Shown piece after piece: positions 60,596 through 64,000 of a DNA stretch of 64,000 nt (the first letter of the stretch is position 1; every line of letters starts with the position of its first letter). The DNA is taken from the NCBI RefSeq assembly GCF_965216415.1, contig NZ_CBDCFU010000002.1; one strand, given 5' to 3'. The notes under the pieces were generated by a model. That model was not told where the DNA came from, searched no databases, and worked only from the letters and a program-made list of their open reading frames with translations. The position numbers were made by a program, and so were the translations under genes. This stretch comes from Marivita sp003149565 (GTDB lineage: Bacteria > Pseudomonadota > Alphaproteobacteria > Rhodobacterales > Rhodobacteraceae).

Positions 60596-61845
60596 TTGTC
60601 GGCCTCCTGCTCGCGCAATGCGCCTTGGTCTGGTCCAAGATCTGCGCCGTGGCGGTTGGGGCTCTTCTGGTCAATCAGAATGTCGACCAAGCCGCCTATG
60701 CCCTTGGGTGCAAACAGCGTGACACCCACGAACGAAAGGCCAAGAAGGACAGTCCACCAATCCACCCAACTGATCGTGTAGAAACCAAGATTGATATCGG
60801 GTGCTTGCCCCCCGGTGAACCATGTCGACAGCAGCGAAACAAAGGCCGCACCGATCACCGCGCCATATAGCCTGCCGCGTCCGCCGATGGCGACCCAGAC
60901 AGCCAGATAGATCGAGGCGATCGGCGCGATTTCGGCCGGATTGATGATACCGGCCTGCGGATAGTAGAGCGCTCCTGCTATGCCAGCGATCACCGCCGTC
61001 AGGGTAAAGATGACCAGCTTGAATGTCTCAACGGGATACCCCAGGAAACGCACGCGCGCTTCGTCATCGCGGATTGCCCGGATAACCGAGCCGAACTTGC
61101 CCGAGACCACCCAGGCACAAAGAATGTATCCCAGCGCCAAAGCCAAGGCTGAACCCCAGAAGAACCACATCGACACGATGGATTGCGGTACCTCAGAAAG
61201 CCCGGGCAGGTTCTGAAGACCGGACAACCCGTTGTTGCCGCGAAGTCCGCTGTCATTTTGGAAAAGGTGAAGCGATAGCGCCAGTGTCATCGCCTGTGTC
61301 AGGATTGACAGGTAAACACCTGTGACGCGGCTGCGGAACGCCAGCCATCCGAAAACCAGTGCGAGCAGACCGGGCACAATGACCACCGCAGCCAATTGCA
61401 GCGGAAGCGAATGAGCAAACGCCCAGATTGGCGGGAACTCTGATGCACCGACAACTCCGAAAATCTGCGTGGCAATCCCGTCTGAGACCTCCTGCGGCGT
61501 TGGTGGAAGAGGCGCTGCGGCAAGACTTTCCAGCACGATGATTTCGGTCCGGGCGTACATAAGCCACATACCGATCGCGTAGCCTCCGAGCCCAAAAAAG
61601 GCCATGTGCCCAAGACTGAGAATACCGCAATACCCCCAGACCAGATCCATCGCCAAGGCCACGAGGCACAAGCACAGCGTTTTGCCCAAAGTTTTGACGA
61701 AACTGGTCGAGATCACGCCAATTCCGAACCCTTCAGAAAGGATCGTTACACCGACGGTGAACAGCGCAAGAATCGCCAGAAAAACCATCACCGAGGGAAA
61801 GCGCAGCGCGAAAGGCTGGCGGCGGGGAAGAGCAACTTCAGTCAT
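60592..61845 (-). CDS. urtC: Urea ABC transporter permease UrtC
   Basis: A 417-residue permease of the LivM family with about ten helices. It has CLVALAMDLVWGYCGILSLG followed by HMAFFGLGGYAIGMWLMYAR. The domain shows LAFRSRVTGVYLSILTQAMT and NNGLSGLQNLPGL, then VIRAIRDDEARVRFLGYPVE. The C-terminal tail is hydrophilic. It starts three bases after urtB. Confidence 0.94.
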   Translation of the reverse strand: MTEVALPRRQPFALRFPSVMVFLAILALFTVGVTILSEGFGIGVISTSFVKTLGKTLCLCLVALAMDLVWGYCGILSLGHMAFFGLGGYAIGMWLMYARTEIIVLESLAAAPLPPTPQEVSDGIATQIFGVVGASEFPPIWAFAHSLPLQLAAVVIVPGLLALVFGWLAFRSRVTGVYLSILTQAMTLALSLHLFQNDSGLRGNNGLSGLQNLPGLSEVPQSIVSMWFFWGSALALALGYILCAWVVSGKFGSVIRAIRDDEARVRFLGYPVETFKLVIFTLTAVIAGIAGALYYPQAGIINPAEIAPIASIYLAVWVAIGGRGRLYGAVIGAAFVSLLSTWFTGGQAPDINLGFYTISWVDWWTVLLGLSFVGVTLFAPKGIGGLVDILIDQKSPNRHGADLGPDQGALREQEADK

Positions 61846-61848
61846 GTC

Positions 61849-63807
61849 TCAGGCCTCCGCCGCACGGCCCTTGAGGGCGATGATACCCTTTGGCCGGAAC
61901 TGGATGAATAGAATGATGAACAGGATCATGTAGGTCTGAGCTGCAAGCGTGTTTGACGGATTGAACCATTCGATCCCTTTTTGAAGGAAGCCGACCATCG
62001 TGGCCCCCAGAAGCGTGCCCCAGATGTTGCCGACACCACCAACCACAACGGTCATGAAGGATTGCACGATGTAGTCGCTGCCCATCTCGGACGTCACTTT
62101 GGCGTAAAGCCCGATGGCGACACCTGCGATGCCGGCGATGCCCGAGCCGAAGCCAAAGGTCAGCATGTTGATCTTGTCAGGATTGATGCCCATCGACGCC
62201 GCCATGCGCGGGTTCTGAGTGACGGCGCGCACCTCAAGCCCCAAGCGGGTGCGGTTCATGACGAAAAGGAACAGCGCGAGGAAAAGCAGGGCAAGAACGA
62301 AGATCGCGATACGGATATAGCTGATCGAGACAATATCATTGATCACCAGAGAGCCATCCAACCAGCCCGGCGCTGTCAGAGGCCGTGCCTGCGTGCCGAA
62401 TATGTTCTTCGCGATTTGTTGCAGAGCGATGGAAATGCCGAAAGTGGCAAGCAATGTTTCCAGCGGACGGTGATAGAGCCAGCGGATCACCAACCGCTCC
62501 ATTGCCACGCCGGCACCGAACGTGACAGCGAAAGCAAGCGGGATCGCAACGAGGATCGACAGGGTGTAGTCAGGGATAAAGAGCTGTACGACATAGCCAG
62601 TATAAGCGCCCATCATGATGAACTCGCCATGCGCCATGTTGATAACGCCCATGACCCCAAATGTGATCGCAAGCCCGATGGCGGCGAGAAAGTAAATTGA
62701 TGCAAGAGAGAGCGCGTCCAGCGACAGATCGAAGGTCTGGTTCAGCGCGACCTTGTTCTCGATGGACTTCAGCGCAAGCTGTGCGGCGACCACGACCTCG
62801 GGTGGCGCGCCGATATAGCGTTCGTAAAAAACATGGTTTGCCAGCCGCTCGTCCACTTCGGCTTCTGTCGCAACTGGTGTAACGGTGCCCTGATCCGCAA
62901 GCGCGGCATAGGCCATATCCCGGGCGCTCTGGCTGTCCAGCATGGCAACCTGAATGCCAGCCACCTGACCGTCCGAAATATTTTCGATCAACGCGTTGCG
63001 CTGGTCTTCAAGACTGATGCGCGGCTTGGCCAGATCAGCGCGAACAAGCAACTCGTAGGCTTCATCCCGGGAGAGCACCTCTGAGCCGGGCTCCAGAACG
63101 CGACCGATATCGTCCGCCTCTGGCAAGGTCTCGGCAGCTTCCACCCGGACGGCCAACAGAGGGTTGAGTGCTGCACGCACATCGACGCCAAGGTCTCCAC
63201 CAAAGCTTTGGATCGCCTCGATCCGTTCTTGGTTTGTGGCGCCGTAGGCAATGGTCAGAAGCCGTTCGAGGCGCTTTTTCCGCGCCAGGATCGTCTCGTC
63301 TGTCTCAGAGGCGAGGCTGGCACGCAAAGCCGCGAGATGGCTCTCTTCGGCGCCGCGTTCAATCGCATCCAGCGCACGTTGACGTGTCTCGGGGTTTGGA
63401 TCGCTCAGCTGAAACTGAACCAAGGCTGTGCCGATCAGACCCCGGATGCCGGAGTTCGGTTTGATCTGATCGAACCCGTCATCTGAAACGACGCCGATCT
63501 CGCTGCCGTCAGCAAAGTCAAAGATGCGCAGAGTGTCGCGATCAATCTCTTCGGCATAAACAAACAGGCCTGTTTCTTCGTTCACCCACATCTCTCGGGT
63601 CTGCCACTTGTCGAGCACGACCTGCGCCTCGGGAAGGCCACTGTTGGCAAGCGCGTCAATGGCAGGACCGATAGAGCGGCGTGAGCTTTTGAGGATCAGG
63701 TCGCTTTGTGACTGAATAAGTTGCTGGATCGGTGCGTCGGCTTGTTGGGCCGAGCTGGGAGCTGCCAGCATCAGGCACACAGAGATTAGGGCGGCAAAGC
63801 GCAGCAT
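61849..63807 (-). CDS. urtB: Urea ABC transporter permease UrtB with large N-terminal domain
   Basis: About 652 residues. A signal peptide (MLRFAALISVCLMLAAPSSA) precedes a roughly 330-residue exported domain with helical repeats and IDRDTLRIFDFADGSEIGVV, then a LivH-type permease from about 365 on. The permease shows LSLASIYFLAAIGLAITFGV, MGVINMAHGEFIMMGAYTGY and NRTRLGLEVRAVTQNPRMAA. The extra N-terminal domain is a known feature of UrtB. I prefer ATG 63807; ATG 63822 adds five residues. Confidence 0.92.
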   Translation of the reverse strand: MLRFAALISVCLMLAAPSSAQQADAPIQQLIQSQSDLILKSSRRSIGPAIDALANSGLPEAQVVLDKWQTREMWVNEETGLFVYAEEIDRDTLRIFDFADGSEIGVVSDDGFDQIKPNSGIRGLIGTALVQFQLSDPNPETRQRALDAIERGAEESHLAALRASLASETDETILARKKRLERLLTIAYGATNQERIEAIQSFGGDLGVDVRAALNPLLAVRVEAAETLPEADDIGRVLEPGSEVLSRDEAYELLVRADLAKPRISLEDQRNALIENISDGQVAGIQVAMLDSQSARDMAYAALADQGTVTPVATEAEVDERLANHVFYERYIGAPPEVVVAAQLALKSIENKVALNQTFDLSLDALSLASIYFLAAIGLAITFGVMGVINMAHGEFIMMGAYTGYVVQLFIPDYTLSILVAIPLAFAVTFGAGVAMERLVIRWLYHRPLETLLATFGISIALQQIAKNIFGTQARPLTAPGWLDGSLVINDIVSISYIRIAIFVLALLFLALFLFVMNRTRLGLEVRAVTQNPRMAASMGINPDKINMLTFGFGSGIAGIAGVAIGLYAKVTSEMGSDYIVQSFMTVVVGGVGNIWGTLLGATMVGFLQKGIEWFNPSNTLAAQTYMILFIILFIQFRPKGIIALKGRAAEA

Positions 63808-63865
63808 TGGGATATCCGTCATGATCGGTGCAGAGCGAGCGCACCTTTCGGGAAAGGGATGCGGC

Positions 63866-63881
63866 GCGTGGTATCCCACGC
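63866..63881 (-). other. Hairpin between urtA and urtB
   Basis: A perfect 6-bp stem GCGTGG / CCACGC around four bases lies 17 bases after the urtA stop, without a T run. Such intercistronic hairpins often stabilise the binding-protein mRNA relative to the permease genes. Confidence 0.4.
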
Positions 63882-63897
63882 ACCGCGGATTGTTGTC

Positions 63898-64000
63898 TTA
63901 GTAGTTCGACTTGATCTGGACGCAGGTCTCGGTTTCGGTGTTGTACATACCGCAGCCGAGCTCCTTCCAATCCGATTTGAGAACTGCCGATTCCGGCAGG
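63898..64000 (-). CDS. urtA: Urea ABC transporter substrate-binding protein UrtA, C-terminal end
   Basis: The last 33 codons of a frame that enters from beyond the window and stops at TAA 63900-63898. The sequence LPESAVLKSDWKELGCGMYN and TETETCVQ matches the end of the UrtA periplasmic urea-binding protein. Position directly before urtB supports this. Most of the gene is outside the window. Confidence 0.85.
   Translation of the reverse strand, partial: LPESAVLKSDWKELGCGMYNTETETCVQIKSNY

Noticed and set aside
61981..62700. A 239-codon plus-strand frame over urtB.
   Set aside because: It is antisense to the UrtB permease domain; the translation is an Asp/His/Arg-rich shadow.

Overview
This window reads as a chromosomal segment of an alphaproteobacterium of the order Rhodobacterales, most likely a Roseobacter-group aerobic anoxygenic phototroph. 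The evidence is the end of a purple-bacterial photosynthesis gene cluster (puhABC, an oxygen-dependent AcsF cyclase, puhE, hemA, cytochrome c2), typical Rhodobacteraceae neighbourhoods (argH-lipoprotein-lysA-TIGR02302; rpsT-dnaA-dnaN-recF-gyrB; urtABCDE) and GC-rich intergenic hairpins followed by an ATATTT...AAGAAGAAG-like tail. I see no insertion sequence, prophage, CRISPR array or rRNA operon.

Layout. 1-5.76 kb: the photosynthesis operon tail, tightly packed or overlapping, closed by a strong terminator after the cytochrome gene. 5.8-7.15 kb: UDP-glucose dehydrogenase, then about 450 bp without a convincing gene. 7.6-14.1 kb: a TlpA-like thioredoxin divergent from argH, followed by an LptM-like lipoprotein, a small membrane protein, lysA and a large TIGR02302 membrane protein with a Gln/Gly-rich tract. 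14.1-19.3 kb (minus strand): arfB, a probable structured small RNA with its own terminator, a queuosine-precursor transporter, a phytase-like esterase, mepA, an MFS transporter and a thioesterase. 19.4-27.7 kb: yggT, recQ (behind a perfect 12-bp inverted repeat), yaaA, then on the minus strand a hybrid histidine kinase, a beta-ketothiolase and an MscS-type channel. 27.9-34.4 kb: the leucine genes leuCD, two envelope or secreted proteins, a leuB interrupted by a one-base frameshift, a DMT transporter and tRNA-Pro(CGG). 34.4-45.7 kb (minus strand): a phosphotransferase/acyl-CoA dehydrogenase pair, gyrB-recF-dnaN-dnaA, a GANTC-rich dnaA upstream region, rpsT, an enoyl-CoA hydratase and mutM. 45.8-48.1 kb: ubiE-ubiB. 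48.1-59.15 kb: a flagellar cluster in three transcription units (transglycosylase-flhA-fliR-flhB-FliJ-like; fliL-flgH-flgA-flgG-flgF-fliQ-fliE-flgC-flgB; fliI). 59.16-64 kb (minus strand): the urea ABC transporter urtE-D-C-B and the last codons of urtA.

How the genes work together. The first block couples reaction-centre H-subunit assembly, bacteriochlorophyll ring formation (AcsF), tetrapyrrole precursor supply (HemA) and the soluble electron donor (cytochrome c2) in one transcription unit. The replication block gives initiator, clamp, RecF and gyrase in the classical order. The flagellar block encodes export-gate components, rod, L-ring and export ATPase; a CtrA-like site precedes one unit and a CtrA half-site lies between the other two, suggesting cell-cycle-type control.

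The items most worth a second look are the structured RNA at about 14.6-14.76 kb, the leuB frameshift, the two REP-like elements, the recQ inverted repeat, the GANTC cluster upstream of dnaA, the uncharacterised 98-residue gene inside the photosynthesis operon, and two genes (15.5-16.4 kb and 31.1-32.1 kb) whose 5' ends do not look normal. All family assignments come from recognising protein sequence; no database search was run.
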